A DNA stretch of 64,000 bases from Chthoniobacterales bacterium (GTDB lineage: Bacteria > Verrucomicrobiota > Verrucomicrobiia > Chthoniobacterales > UBA10450): positions 1 to 64,000 of the forward strand of contig JACDGS010000009.1 of NCBI GenBank assembly GCA_013821455.1, given 5' to 3'. Numbering within the stretch: position 1 is the first letter of the stretch; the number at the start of each line of letters is the position of its first letter. Shown in pieces: positions 41,386-50,666 of this stretch. A model generated the notes under the pieces. It was not told the DNA's origin. It searched no databases and saw nothing but the letters and a program-made list of their open reading frames with translations. The translations under genes and the position numbers were made by a program.

Positions 41386-43488
41386 GTGCCCGCGGAATCC
41401 GACGATAATCTCCACCTGGAAATCGGACATGTCTTGTTCATCGACATCGTCGGTTACTCGAAACTCTTGATCGAGGAACAAAAGGAGCGCCTGCACCAGC
41501 TCACCGCGATCGTTCTGGCGACAGCGCAGGTGCGCACCTCGACCGACGAACAACTCGTGAGGCTGCCGACCGGCGACGGGATGGCGCTGGTCTTCCACCA
41601 CAGCGCGGAAGAACCGGCGCGGTGCGCGCTCGAGATCGCCGCAGCGCTCCAGAAGCACCCGGACCTTCCGGTGCGGATGGGCATTCACAGCGGACCGGTG
41701 AGCGAGGTGCGGGACGTGAGCGGGCGCAGTAACATCGCGGGAGCCGGCATCAACATGGCGCAACGGGTGATGGATTGCGGCGACGCCGGACACATCCTCC
41801 TCTCCCAGCACGTGGCCGATGATCTGGTGCAATATCGGCAATGGGCCCCGCGTTTGCATGACCTGGGCGATTGCGAGGTCAAACACGGCGTCCGGCTTCA
41901 TTTGGTCAACCTGTACGCTGAGCCACTGGGCAACGCCGCGCTCCCGCAGAAATTTCAGCAGGCAAAGCCAAAGCCGGCGCGACGCATCAATCTCGGCTGG
42001 ATCGCCGCCCTCGCGCTCGCCGCGATCCTTGCTGCCGGAGCTGCCTATTATTATTTCAGTGCCTATCGATCAGCGTCGAAGGGCGCTGCCATTCCCGAGA
42101 AATCGATCGCCGTGCTCCCGTTTGAGAATCTGAGCCGGGATCCCGAGAACGCCTATTTCGCTGAAGGCATTCAGGAAGAGATCCTGACGCGCGTGGCGAA
42201 GGTCGCGGACCTGAAAGTCATCTCACGCACATCGACGCAGCGCTTCAAAAGTGCGCCCGGTGATCTGCGCCAGATCGCACAGCAGCTTGGTGTCGCCCAC
42301 ATCCTCGAAGGCAGCGTGCAGAAGTCGGCTGATCAAGTCCGCGTCAATGTGCAGCTAATCGAGGCGGCGACCGACGCGCACCTTTGGGCGGAGATCTATG
42401 ATCGCAAGTTGACGGATGTGTTTGGCGTTGAAACCGAAATCGCGAAGAAGATCGCTGATTCGTTGCAGGCCAAGCTCACGGGCTCCGAGCAAAAGGCGAT
42501 GGCCGCGCGACCGACTGAGAACACCGAAGCGCATGAGCTTTACCTGAAGGGCCGCTACTTCTGGGGGAAGCGTACGGGCGACGGCTTTAGAAAGGCGCTC
42601 GATTACTTCCACCAGGCCCTCAACCAAGATCCGAACTACGCACTGGCCTATGCAGGCATAGCCGATTGCTACGTGCTTCTGATAGCATGGACGCCCGCCT
42701 CGCCGGTGGAATATCTGCCGAAAGCAAGAGCAGCCGCGAACAAAGCTTTGGAGATTGATAACAGCTTGGGCGAGGCGCATGCGTCGCTTGGGGAGGTGAT
42801 GATTGGTGAGCTAAACCCGCGCGATGCCAGACGCGAGTTTGAACGCGCGATCGAATTGAACCCCAACTATGCGACTGCTCATCACTGGCTCGGAATTGAT
42901 GCTCTCGCGCCGCTGGGGGAACACGATCATGCTATCGCCGAGCTGAAACGCGCGGTCGAGCTTGATCCCTTTTCCGCGATCATCAACGCGAACTTGGGAC
43001 TGAGCTATACCCTCGCGCGACGCTATTCCGAGGCGATCGCCCAGCTCCGCAAGACGGTGGAGTTGGACCCGGCATTTCCTTACGCTCACAGCATGCTGGG
43101 CGAAGCGCTTGTCCTCAGCGGTCAGTTGGATCAAGCGATCGGCGAGTACGAGAGAACGTATAACATTAGCCACGAGCATTTCCCACTATTGAGGGCCGCG
43201 CATGCTTACGCCTTGAAAGGCGACCGTAAAAAAGCCTTGCAACTGTTTAACCAGGCGAAAGAACTCGGCAAGCCCATCGTCTGGGCCTTTGGTTGTGCCC
43301 TGGTCCATATTGGGCTCGGCGATAAGGAAGAGGCGATCAATTGGCTCGAGCAAAGTTATCGGCAGAAAGAAAGCACCAACATATCTCTTATCAGAGTTCA
43401 TCCATTCCTCGACCCGCTGCGCGGCGATCCGCGGTTTGAGAAGCTCGCCGATAAAATCATCGGGCCGCAGCAGAATAAGCAGCCGTGA
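41386..43488 (+). CDS. Class III adenylate/guanylate cyclase-like protein with TolB-like and TPR domains (1)
   Basis: GTG 41386 gives 700 residues. The cyclase domain (about 12-185) has both metal Asp residues (D20 in FIDIVGYS, D64 in PTGDG) and the transition-state pair N123/R127 (GINMAQR), but the base-selecting Lys of typical adenylate cyclases is not visible, so its product is uncertain. One helix (about 206-226) follows, then a TolB-like domain (KSIAVLPFENLSRDPENAYF, ISRTSTQRFKS, ILEGSVQKSADQVRV) and about eight TPR-like repeats. The layout suggests a sensor in which the TPR part modulates the cyclase. Confidence 0.88.
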   Translation: MPAESDDNLHLEIGHVLFIDIVGYSKLLIEEQKERLHQLTAIVLATAQVRTSTDEQLVRLPTGDGMALVFHHSAEEPARCALEIAAALQKHPDLPVRMGIHSGPVSEVRDVSGRSNIAGAGINMAQRVMDCGDAGHILLSQHVADDLVQYRQWAPRLHDLGDCEVKHGVRLHLVNLYAEPLGNAALPQKFQQAKPKPARRINLGWIAALALAAILAAGAAYYYFSAYRSASKGAAIPEKSIAVLPFENLSRDPENAYFAEGIQEEILTRVAKVADLKVISRTSTQRFKSAPGDLRQIAQQLGVAHILEGSVQKSADQVRVNVQLIEAATDAHLWAEIYDRKLTDVFGVETEIAKKIADSLQAKLTGSEQKAMAARPTENTEAHELYLKGRYFWGKRTGDGFRKALDYFHQALNQDPNYALAYAGIADCYVLLIAWTPASPVEYLPKARAAANKALEIDNSLGEAHASLGEVMIGELNPRDARREFERAIELNPNYATAHHWLGIDALAPLGEHDHAIAELKRAVELDPFSAIINANLGLSYTLARRYSEAIAQLRKTVELDPAFPYAHSMLGEALVLSGQLDQAIGEYERTYNISHEHFPLLRAAHAYALKGDRKKALQLFNQAKELGKPIVWAFGCALVHIGLGDKEEAINWLEQSYRQKESTNISLIRVHPFLDPLRGDPRFEKLADKIIGPQQNKQP

Positions 43489-43600
43489 ACCCACGCAACT
43501 TCTTCGCCGAGCTGGAAGCGGCGCAATGTTTACAAGGTCGCGCTCGCATATGCCGTCGTTCCTGGCTCGTCATGGAGGTCGCGGCGACGAGACCAATTCT
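43485..43600 (+). pseudogene. Decayed N-terminal remnant of a TolB/TPR regulator
   Basis: GTG at 43485 overlaps the stop of the previous gene. The first frame reads MNPRNFFAEL; one frame shift later it reads KRRNVYKVALAYAVV; after a second shift it reads WLVMEVAATR. Together these match the start of the intact protein at 15618 (FLAELKRRSVYRVALAYVVV). Two frameshifts and no downstream domain mark it as a pseudogene fragment, probably left after a recombination between cyclase copies. Confidence 0.75.
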
Positions 43601-43669
43601 CCTTCAACAAAATCAGCTTCCTGACGAAATAGTTCGCCGGTGCGCTATCATTTCCGATAGACACAGACT

Positions 43670-45736
43670 GTGCCCGAGTCCGACGATAATCTCCACCTGG
43701 AGATCGGGTATGTCCTGTTCATCGACATTGTCGGTTACTCGAAGCTCCTGATCGAGGAACAGAAGGAGCGGCAAAACCAGCTCACCGAGATCGTGCTGGC
43801 CACTGCGCCAGTGCGGGAAGCGACGGACGAACAACTCGTGAGGTTGCCGACCGGCGATGGGGTGGCGCTGGTCTTCTATCACAGCGCGGAAGAACCGGCC
43901 CGCTGCGCGCTCGAGATTGCCGAGGCGCTGCAGAAGCACCCGGAACTTCCGGTGCGGATGGGCATTCACAGCGGACCCGTGAGCGAGGTGCGAGACGTGA
44001 GCGGGCGCAGCAACATCGCCGGAGCCGGCATCAACATCGCGCAACGGGTGATGGATTGCGGCGACGCCGGGCACATCCTCCTCTCGCAGCACGTGGCCGA
44101 TGATCTGGTGCAATACCGGCAATGGGCGCCGCGTCTGCACGATCTGGGTGATTGCGAGGTCAAACACGGCGTCCGGCTCCATTTGGTCAATCTCTATGCT
44201 GAGCCATTGGGCAACGGCGCACTCCCGCAGAAATTTCAGCAGGCAAAGCCAAAGCCGGTGCGGCGCAGTGTCGGGTGGATGAGCGCTCTCGTGCTCGCCG
44301 TAATCCTCGCCGCCGGAGCGGCCTATTATTTCACGTCGCATCGAGGAGCGACGAAAGGTGCCGCTATTCTCGAAAAATCGATCGCGGTCCTGCCGATGGT
44401 CAATTCCACCGGCGACCCGGCTAACGAATACTTCTCCGACGGGATGTCGGAAGAATTTATCTCGTCGCTCTCGCGTCTGCCGGAACTGAAGGTTGTCGGA
44501 CGCACCTCGTCTTTTCAGTTCAAAGGCAAGCCCGATGACAGCAAGACCATCGGCGAGAAGCTCGGGGTCTATTATCTGCTCGAAGGCAGCGTGCGGAAGT
44601 CCGCCGATCGGGTCCGCATCGCGGTGGCGCTGATCAAATCCAGCGATGGCGCCAATGTCTGGTCCGACACCTACGACCGGGAACTGAAGGACATCTTCGC
44701 GGTGCAGTCGGAAATCGCACAGTCCGTCGCGGGCGCGCTCAAGGTCGCGCTCCTGGGCGCGACTGAGAAAAACCCGGACGCGCCGTCGAATCAGAACGTC
44801 GATGCCTACACGGCCTATCTGCAAGGACGCTTCTACGAGCAACTCTATACCGCCGCCGATTTGCGAAAAGCGATCGGGTTTTACGAAACGGCAACCCGGA
44901 GCGATCCGCACTACGCTCTGGCTTATGCGGCTTTGTCCAAAAGTTGGTGGGCCCTTGGTGATATCACGGGTGAGGATGTGGCCGAGGCAAACCGCAAGGC
45001 CCGGGCGGCGGCAGAGCGGGCGGTGGCCGAAGATCCCAACTCCGCCGAGGGGCACGCCGCTTTGGGACAAATCCTCGTAAGCGTCGATCGCAATGAAAAA
45101 GGAGCGGAGGCCGAATATCGACGCGCCCTCGAGCTGGCCCCTGCCTCCGCAGTGCCGAAGATTGGCCTCGCCACCGTGATCGCGGATTTGGGGCAGATCG
45201 ATGAAGCAGTCGATCTCTTGCAGCAGGCGGTGCGACTCGACCCATTGAGCACCAACGCTCATTTCAATCTCGCCCGACTCCTCACCTCGTTAGGCCGCTA
45301 TGACGAAGCAGTGCGCTCAGCTCGCAAGGCGACCCAGCTCCAGCCGGGCGGCGCGGGCACGTGGCAGGTGCTGGCGCTGGTCGAGGCAAAACGTGGGGAT
45401 GGCGAGGCGGCCCTGAGAGCCGCTACGCAGGAATCCGATCCCGATTGGCGAGCCTACGCGATCGCCCTGGCGCAACAGGCTCGAGGTGACGCGAAGGCGG
45501 CCGATGAAGCCCTCAACGCGCTCATCGCCGGCCATAGCAACGACATGTCTTTTCAAATCGCGACCGTCTATGCCTTTCGCAGCGACGCCGACAAGACCTT
45601 CGAGTGGCTCGAGCAGGGCTATCAAAAGCAAGACCCCGGCGTGATGTCGATCTTGGAGAACCCGTTCACGCGCGAGCTGCGATCCGACCCGCGCTTCGGC
45701 GCATTCTGCAAAAAAATTGGCGTGCCCTACCCGTGA
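43670..45736 (+). CDS. Class III cyclase-like protein with TolB-like and TPR domains (2)
   Basis: GTG 43670 gives 688 residues. Residues 1-225 are nearly identical to copy 1 (cyclase domain plus helix, about 90 percent by eye), and the metal Asp residues and GINIAQR are kept. From about residue 235 the TolB-like and TPR regions diverge strongly (KSIAVLPMVNSTGDPANEYF instead of PFENLSRDPEN), so the sensor half is of different origin or age. A single GCCTAACGA-complement copy is at 45287, near the end. Likely a paralogue that reads a different signal. Confidence 0.88.
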   Translation: MPESDDNLHLEIGYVLFIDIVGYSKLLIEEQKERQNQLTEIVLATAPVREATDEQLVRLPTGDGVALVFYHSAEEPARCALEIAEALQKHPELPVRMGIHSGPVSEVRDVSGRSNIAGAGINIAQRVMDCGDAGHILLSQHVADDLVQYRQWAPRLHDLGDCEVKHGVRLHLVNLYAEPLGNGALPQKFQQAKPKPVRRSVGWMSALVLAVILAAGAAYYFTSHRGATKGAAILEKSIAVLPMVNSTGDPANEYFSDGMSEEFISSLSRLPELKVVGRTSSFQFKGKPDDSKTIGEKLGVYYLLEGSVRKSADRVRIAVALIKSSDGANVWSDTYDRELKDIFAVQSEIAQSVAGALKVALLGATEKNPDAPSNQNVDAYTAYLQGRFYEQLYTAADLRKAIGFYETATRSDPHYALAYAALSKSWWALGDITGEDVAEANRKARAAAERAVAEDPNSAEGHAALGQILVSVDRNEKGAEAEYRRALELAPASAVPKIGLATVIADLGQIDEAVDLLQQAVRLDPLSTNAHFNLARLLTSLGRYDEAVRSARKATQLQPGGAGTWQVLALVEAKRGDGEAALRAATQESDPDWRAYAIALAQQARGDAKAADEALNALIAGHSNDMSFQIATVYAFRSDADKTFEWLEQGYQKQDPGVMSILENPFTRELRSDPRFGAFCKKIGVPYP

Positions 45737-45855
45737 TGAAGCTGGAATCAAACCTTACAGAGGGGAGGCGTGAGTGGGTCGTGTCTATACATTTGACATC
45801 TGACCCCGTCGACGACCGTTGAAGGCGCGCCGCGAGATTTAAAGTTTGCCCAAAA

Positions 45856-46680
45856 ATGATCGTGCACCTCGTCGACGGCACCTACGAGCTGTTCCGTCAT
45901 TTCTACGGCTTGCGCCGGTTCAATAAGGGCAAAGATCGCACCTACGGCGCCGTCGTCGGCGTGCTGCAGACCGTTCTCCAAATGATCGAGAACGGCGACA
46001 CGTATCTCGGCGTCGCCACCGATCATGTGATCGAGTCGTTTCGCAATCGGCTTTGGGCGGACTACAAAACCGGCGCCGGCATCGAGCCCGCGCTGCGCGC
46101 GCAATTCCATCCGCTTGAGAAGGCTCTCGCGGCCATGGGCGTGGTGGTGTGGCCGATGATCGAGCTCGAAGCGGATGATGCCCTGGCTTCCGCCGCGCAT
46201 ATCGCCGCCAAGGCAAAGAAGGTGGAGAAAACCGCTATCTGGACACCGGATAAGGACCTGGCGCAATGCGTGCGCGGGACCCGCGTGGTGCAGATTGACG
46301 GCCGGCGCAAAACGATTCGCGATGCTGCTGGGATACGTGAGAAGTTTGGCGTCGATCCGCCGCTCATTCCGGACCTGCTCGCGCTCGTGGGCGATGCGGC
46401 CGACGGCTACCCCGGTATCCCCGGGTTCGGCGTCAAGACCGCCGCTCAGCTTTTGAATCGCCATGGCCCGATCGAAAAATTCCCGTCAAACATTCTCGGC
46501 CAACAGCGCGAGCTCGCCTTGCTCTTCAAAAAACTCTCGACCCTGCGCACCGATGCGCCGCTCTTTAAGAAGGTCGAGACGCTGCGCTGGCGCGGTGCAA
46601 CTCCAGCATTCGCGGACTGGGCGGATCGGATGGAAGCGCCGCGGTTGGTCGAGCGTTGCGCAAAAGCTGCAGCCCGATAA
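45856..46680 (+). CDS. FEN-like 5'-3' exonuclease
   Basis: The 274-residue protein matches the 5'-3' exonuclease domain of DNA polymerase I as a stand-alone protein. It has VHLVDGTYELFRHFYG (first metal Asp), LEADDALAS (Asp pair), IWTPDKDLAQCV and the helix-3-turn-helix GDAADGYPGIPGFGVKTAAQLL. It would remove flaps or RNA primers. No polymerase domain follows. Confidence 0.9.
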   Translation: MIVHLVDGTYELFRHFYGLRRFNKGKDRTYGAVVGVLQTVLQMIENGDTYLGVATDHVIESFRNRLWADYKTGAGIEPALRAQFHPLEKALAAMGVVVWPMIELEADDALASAAHIAAKAKKVEKTAIWTPDKDLAQCVRGTRVVQIDGRRKTIRDAAGIREKFGVDPPLIPDLLALVGDAADGYPGIPGFGVKTAAQLLNRHGPIEKFPSNILGQQRELALLFKKLSTLRTDAPLFKKVETLRWRGATPAFADWADRMEAPRLVERCAKAAAR

Positions 46681-46798
46681 AGAGTTTACGGCCCTCTTTC
46701 CACGAGGAATGACCTAGCGGAGTAGAATACCGAACGACCCGTTAACGGGCCTGTCGAGAGCTTTGTTGAGCAGCCTTTTCGTGGCATGCTCACCGCCG

Positions 46799-48010
46799 AT
46801 GGACCCAATCCAGCGCAAACGCTTCAACGCGGATTTCACCGCCGATAAATACGCGGCGCTCCTGCGTTGCGTGAACGAAACCGAGAAGTGGCCGGCCGAT
46901 TTCCGCGTTTCGGAAACGCCGATCTTTTTGACGCGCGAGTTTGCCGATGAAATCTGCGAGGCCGCGCGCGAGATCGTTGGGCAGGTACGCACGCCGGAGT
47001 TTCGCCGGCATTCCGCGACTGCGATCCCGCCGCACCTGGTCGTGCCTAACGAAACGCCCCATCCGCTTTTTCTCCAAGTCGATCTGGCGGTGTGCGCGGC
47101 GGAGAACGGTAAGTTCACGCCGCGTCTCATCGAGCTGCAGGGCTTTCCCAGTCTCTACGGCTTTCAGTTCCACCTCCTTGGCTGCATGCGCCACGCCTTT
47201 CCGGCGATCCCGCGCGACTGGACCTCGGCTTTCAGCGGCTTGAGGGACGAGGGTTACCTTGAGCTCCTGCGCAAAGCCGTCGTCGGCGATTGCGCGCCGG
47301 AGAATGTGATTCTGCTCGAAATCGAGCCCGAGAAACAGAAGACGCGCATCGACTTTGCCTGCACCGAGACGCTCCTCGGCGTGCGGCCGGTTTGCCTAAC
47401 GAGTATAAGACAATGCGGCCGTCAACTCTTCTACGATCGCGACGGTCGTGAAACCCGGATCGAACGAATCTATAACCGCGTCATCTTCGACGAGCTTCTA
47501 CGACGGCCAGATGTTAAGCCCGGGTTTGACCTCCGACAGGAGGTTGAAGTGCAGTGGGCGGGACATCCGAACTGGTATTTCCGTATTAGCAAACATTCGC
47601 TGCCTTATCTTAAAACCGCGCATACGTCTGCCGCTTATTTCGCGGATGAGTTTCCACCTAACGAGTCGTTGGAGCGGTTCGTCCTCAAACCTCTCTACTC
47701 ATTCGCCGGCTTGGGAGTAGAGATGGAACCGACCCACGAAAAACTGAGTGCGCTGAAAAAACCGCACTCATGGATTCTGCAGGAGAAAGTGACTTATGCC
47801 GAGTTCGTCCCCACAGTCGATGGTCACCGCTCAAAAGCAGAAATACGGATGATGTTCCTCTGGCCCGAAGGCGAAGAACCTACCCTGGTCAATAGCCTTG
47901 TTCGCATGAGCCAGGGCAAGATGATGGGCGTGGATTTCAACAAGGATAAGACCTGGGTCGGCTCCAGCATCGCGCTGCATCAAAAGGTCGGTGTCGCTAA
48001 CGGGACCTAG
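46799..48010 (+). CDS. ATP-grasp-like hypothetical protein
   Basis: ATG 46799 gives 403 residues. The central part has IELQGFPSLYGFQFHLLG, and the C-terminal part has RFVLKPLYSFAGLGVEME and WILQEKVTYAEF, then EIRMMFLW. The KP-x4-G-x-G lysine-loop and the acidic strand that follows recall ATP-grasp ligases, perhaps of the circularly permuted type. The N-terminal third has no match that I know. Substrates cannot be named. Copies of GCCTAACGA encode PNE twice in the protein. Confidence 0.6.
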   Translation: MDPIQRKRFNADFTADKYAALLRCVNETEKWPADFRVSETPIFLTREFADEICEAAREIVGQVRTPEFRRHSATAIPPHLVVPNETPHPLFLQVDLAVCAAENGKFTPRLIELQGFPSLYGFQFHLLGCMRHAFPAIPRDWTSAFSGLRDEGYLELLRKAVVGDCAPENVILLEIEPEKQKTRIDFACTETLLGVRPVCLTSIRQCGRQLFYDRDGRETRIERIYNRVIFDELLRRPDVKPGFDLRQEVEVQWAGHPNWYFRISKHSLPYLKTAHTSAAYFADEFPPNESLERFVLKPLYSFAGLGVEMEPTHEKLSALKKPHSWILQEKVTYAEFVPTVDGHRSKAEIRMMFLWPEGEEPTLVNSLVRMSQGKMMGVDFNKDKTWVGSSIALHQKVGVANGT

Positions 48011-48137
48011 ACGCGGCCGGCCCAGCGGCGCCACGTTGTCTGCCGCGAGCTTGGCGCGATAAGTCTTCCGGACCGTTAAGAGTCGTTAGCGCGGTCGAAT
48101 CATCCCGCGAAACAGATTAATCCAGCCTGTTTGATGC

Positions 48138-50666
48138 TCACGGGTTGGTCGCTTGGCGATCAACTGCCACCGGTTTCTTAATCCGGGCGACGTTGGCCTC
48201 TTCAATCCTCACGCGCTGGCGAATCGTGACATTTTTCGGATCGGCTTTCGACAACGATTCCAGGATAAGCAGAGCCTTCTGATAGTTTTCCAGTGCGCCA
48301 TCCACATCCCCCGTTTTTTCGCGCATCTCGCCCAGTGCTTCCAACCCTACGAGCAGGTTCCCTCTCGTTTCCGCGTTGGCCGGGTCCGCTTTGCTCAACT
48401 CCTGGTTGATGGCGACGGCTTTGCCGGCCAGCTCGAGGGCGGCGCTCAAATCGCCGCTTTGCGCCAGAGCCTGACTCACGGAGAAATACGAGTTGGCCAC
48501 GTCGCGTTGCGCTTCCACATTGGTCGGATCAGATGCTCTGATCGCTTCAAAGATGCTCAGACTGCGGCGGAAATTTTCCAAGGCCTCGGTGGTTCGCTTT
48601 AGATTCAATTGCGCGTGCCCCACCTCGCTATAAACATCGGCGAGGATTCGCCGATAGGTCCCGTTCCCTGGATCCGAAGCGGCCAGGGCTTCATTAATTT
48701 TTAGTTCGGCTCGATGATTCTCCAAGGCCGCGGCATAATTTTTCGGATCACCGGTCAGGTCCCCCAGCTGGGTGAAGGCGATGCCGATGTACTCATAATC
48801 CACACCGGCGGCGTAACGATAACTGGCATTGCCGGGCTTGGCCGCGCCGAGCGCCTCATGGAGGTGCAGGGCCTTGCGGAACCAGGCGATCGCCTCCCGG
48901 TGATCCGCCACGGTGGCGCCGCGCTCCGGCTTATAAAGCGCCTCTCCAAAATGCAGATAGTTATCTGCGAGAAGACTGCGATAACGGGCGCGATCCGGAT
49001 CGGCGGAGACCAGTGCTTCGCTGATGGCCACGGCCTCTCGCTCACTCGCCAACGCGGTTGACCAATCGCCCACGCGGCTCTGCAAACGACCGATGCTTTG
49101 CCAGGCGATGCTCAGGTAACGGCGCGCTTCCAGGTTGCCTTGGTCGGTCGCGGTCACTGACTGGAGAATTTCCTCCGCCTTGCGATAACTCGCCAGCGCT
49201 CCCGTGCTGTCGCCGAGATTCGGGCGATAGGGCATACCCTGGACGTCTCCAACTTTGAGGTAGCCGGCCGCCAACTCAAGTTGCAGCTCCCGATCGTTGC
49301 CCGATTCCTGCGCCAGCCGGTCGAGATAAGTGAGCGTTCGCCTAACGAGCATGGCTCTGGCCTGAGTCGGCCCTTTCTGGATCGCGTCGTCCACTTCGAA
49401 GATGAAGGAGTTAGCCATTTGACGGACATCGTTGAACCGGCGATCGGCTTTTCGCTTTTCCCTTGCCGTCATCACGATGCCGCTGACGAGCGTGACAAAA
49501 ATGATCGCCGCCGCCGCCACCGCGAGGCGATGGCGGCCCACGAACCTACTCGCGCGATAGGTAAAAGTGTCTTTGCGCGCCCGGACGGGCAGACCTTCGA
49601 GATACCGTCGGATGTCTTCCGAAAATTGAGCCGCCGATTCGTAGCGCCGTGGCGGCTCTTTGCGCAGCGCCTTTAGCACAATGTTACCGAGATCGCCGCG
49701 GAGAGTTTTCTGATCGCGCGCGGCGTTGGGACGTTCTGGGCTTCGGCCGGTGATCGTGCTTGCGAGTTCCTTCGCACCTTGACTCGTTAGGCGAGAGGGT
49801 TTCGCTCCCGTGAGCAGCTCGTAAAGAACAACCCCAAGGCTATAGACATCGCTCGTGGTGTTGATCGCCTCGCCGCGCGCTTGCTCGGGGCTCGCATAGT
49901 CCGGGGTCATGACCCGCTGCGAGGTCATTGTCTGGGAGGCGACCTCCTCATCCGCGCCTAACAGTTTCGCGATGCCGAAGTCGAGCAGCTTCACTTCGCC
50001 GTCGTTGGTCACCAAAATGTTTGATGGCTTGAGATCGCGGTGAATGACCAGGTTTTGGTGCGCGTAAGTGATGGCGGCACAGACCGTGCGAAAAAGCTGC
50101 AGCCGCTCATCAGTAGTTAGCCCGTGCGTCTCGCAGTAAATGTTCAGGGATGTTCCCTGCACATACTCCATCACGAAGAACGGCAACCCATCCTCGCTCG
50201 TGCCGCCGTCGATCAGGCGCGCGATATTTGGGTGGTCGAGCCGCGCGAGGATTTGCCGTTCGTTTCGAAAACGCCGCAGGATGTCGTCGGTGTCGAGTCC
50301 GCGGCGCAGCAGTTTGACCGCGACTTCCTTTTCGTAGGCGGCGTCGCTCCGGGCCGCGAGATAGACCGTGCCCAGGCCACCGCGGCCGATCTCGCGGATC
50401 GTCCGGTAAGGGCCAAACTGCCGGGCCACGAAAGGCTCCTCCGCGGCGATCCTCTCCAGCGCGTCGCGCGGGATGGCCCGGCTTGGGTCCTCGATAAAAC
50501 CATGCGCCTGCGCGTCGGAGGCGAGAAGCGATTCCACTTCCCGTCTCAGGGACTCGTCGCCGGGGCCAAACCGATGCAAAAAAGCGGCGCGCTCAGCCGG
50601 AGCGAGATCGGCTACGGCCTCGAAGGCTTCTTTGACGCGTAGCCAGTCTTCAGCCGCCCGCGGCAT
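48138..50666 (-). CDS. Serine/threonine protein kinase with C-terminal TPR repeats
   Basis: ATG 50666, with GGAG just upstream, gives 842 residues. The N-terminal ~80 residues are helical. The kinase domain (about 86-350) has GRGGLG, K118 (VAVK), HRDLKPSN (209-216) and DFG (229-231), so it should be active. One helix at about 390-410 (AVAAAAIIFVTLVSGIVMTA) anchors it, and the rest is TPR-like repeats that probably lie outside the membrane and sense or bind partners. It overlaps the ECF sigma gene by 17 bases, so the two are coupled. Confidence 0.92.
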   Translation of the reverse strand: MPRAAEDWLRVKEAFEAVADLAPAERAAFLHRFGPGDESLRREVESLLASDAQAHGFIEDPSRAIPRDALERIAAEEPFVARQFGPYRTIREIGRGGLGTVYLAARSDAAYEKEVAVKLLRRGLDTDDILRRFRNERQILARLDHPNIARLIDGGTSEDGLPFFVMEYVQGTSLNIYCETHGLTTDERLQLFRTVCAAITYAHQNLVIHRDLKPSNILVTNDGEVKLLDFGIAKLLGADEEVASQTMTSQRVMTPDYASPEQARGEAINTTSDVYSLGVVLYELLTGAKPSRLTSQGAKELASTITGRSPERPNAARDQKTLRGDLGNIVLKALRKEPPRRYESAAQFSEDIRRYLEGLPVRARKDTFTYRASRFVGRHRLAVAAAAIIFVTLVSGIVMTAREKRKADRRFNDVRQMANSFIFEVDDAIQKGPTQARAMLVRRTLTYLDRLAQESGNDRELQLELAAGYLKVGDVQGMPYRPNLGDSTGALASYRKAEEILQSVTATDQGNLEARRYLSIAWQSIGRLQSRVGDWSTALASEREAVAISEALVSADPDRARYRSLLADNYLHFGEALYKPERGATVADHREAIAWFRKALHLHEALGAAKPGNASYRYAAGVDYEYIGIAFTQLGDLTGDPKNYAAALENHRAELKINEALAASDPGNGTYRRILADVYSEVGHAQLNLKRTTEALENFRRSLSIFEAIRASDPTNVEAQRDVANSYFSVSQALAQSGDLSAALELAGKAVAINQELSKADPANAETRGNLLVGLEALGEMREKTGDVDGALENYQKALLILESLSKADPKNVTIRQRVRIEEANVARIKKPVAVDRQATNP

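Noticed and set aside
43613-45262. 549-codon open frame on the minus strand
   Set aside because: Antisense to the second cyclase gene, whose domains are unmistakable.
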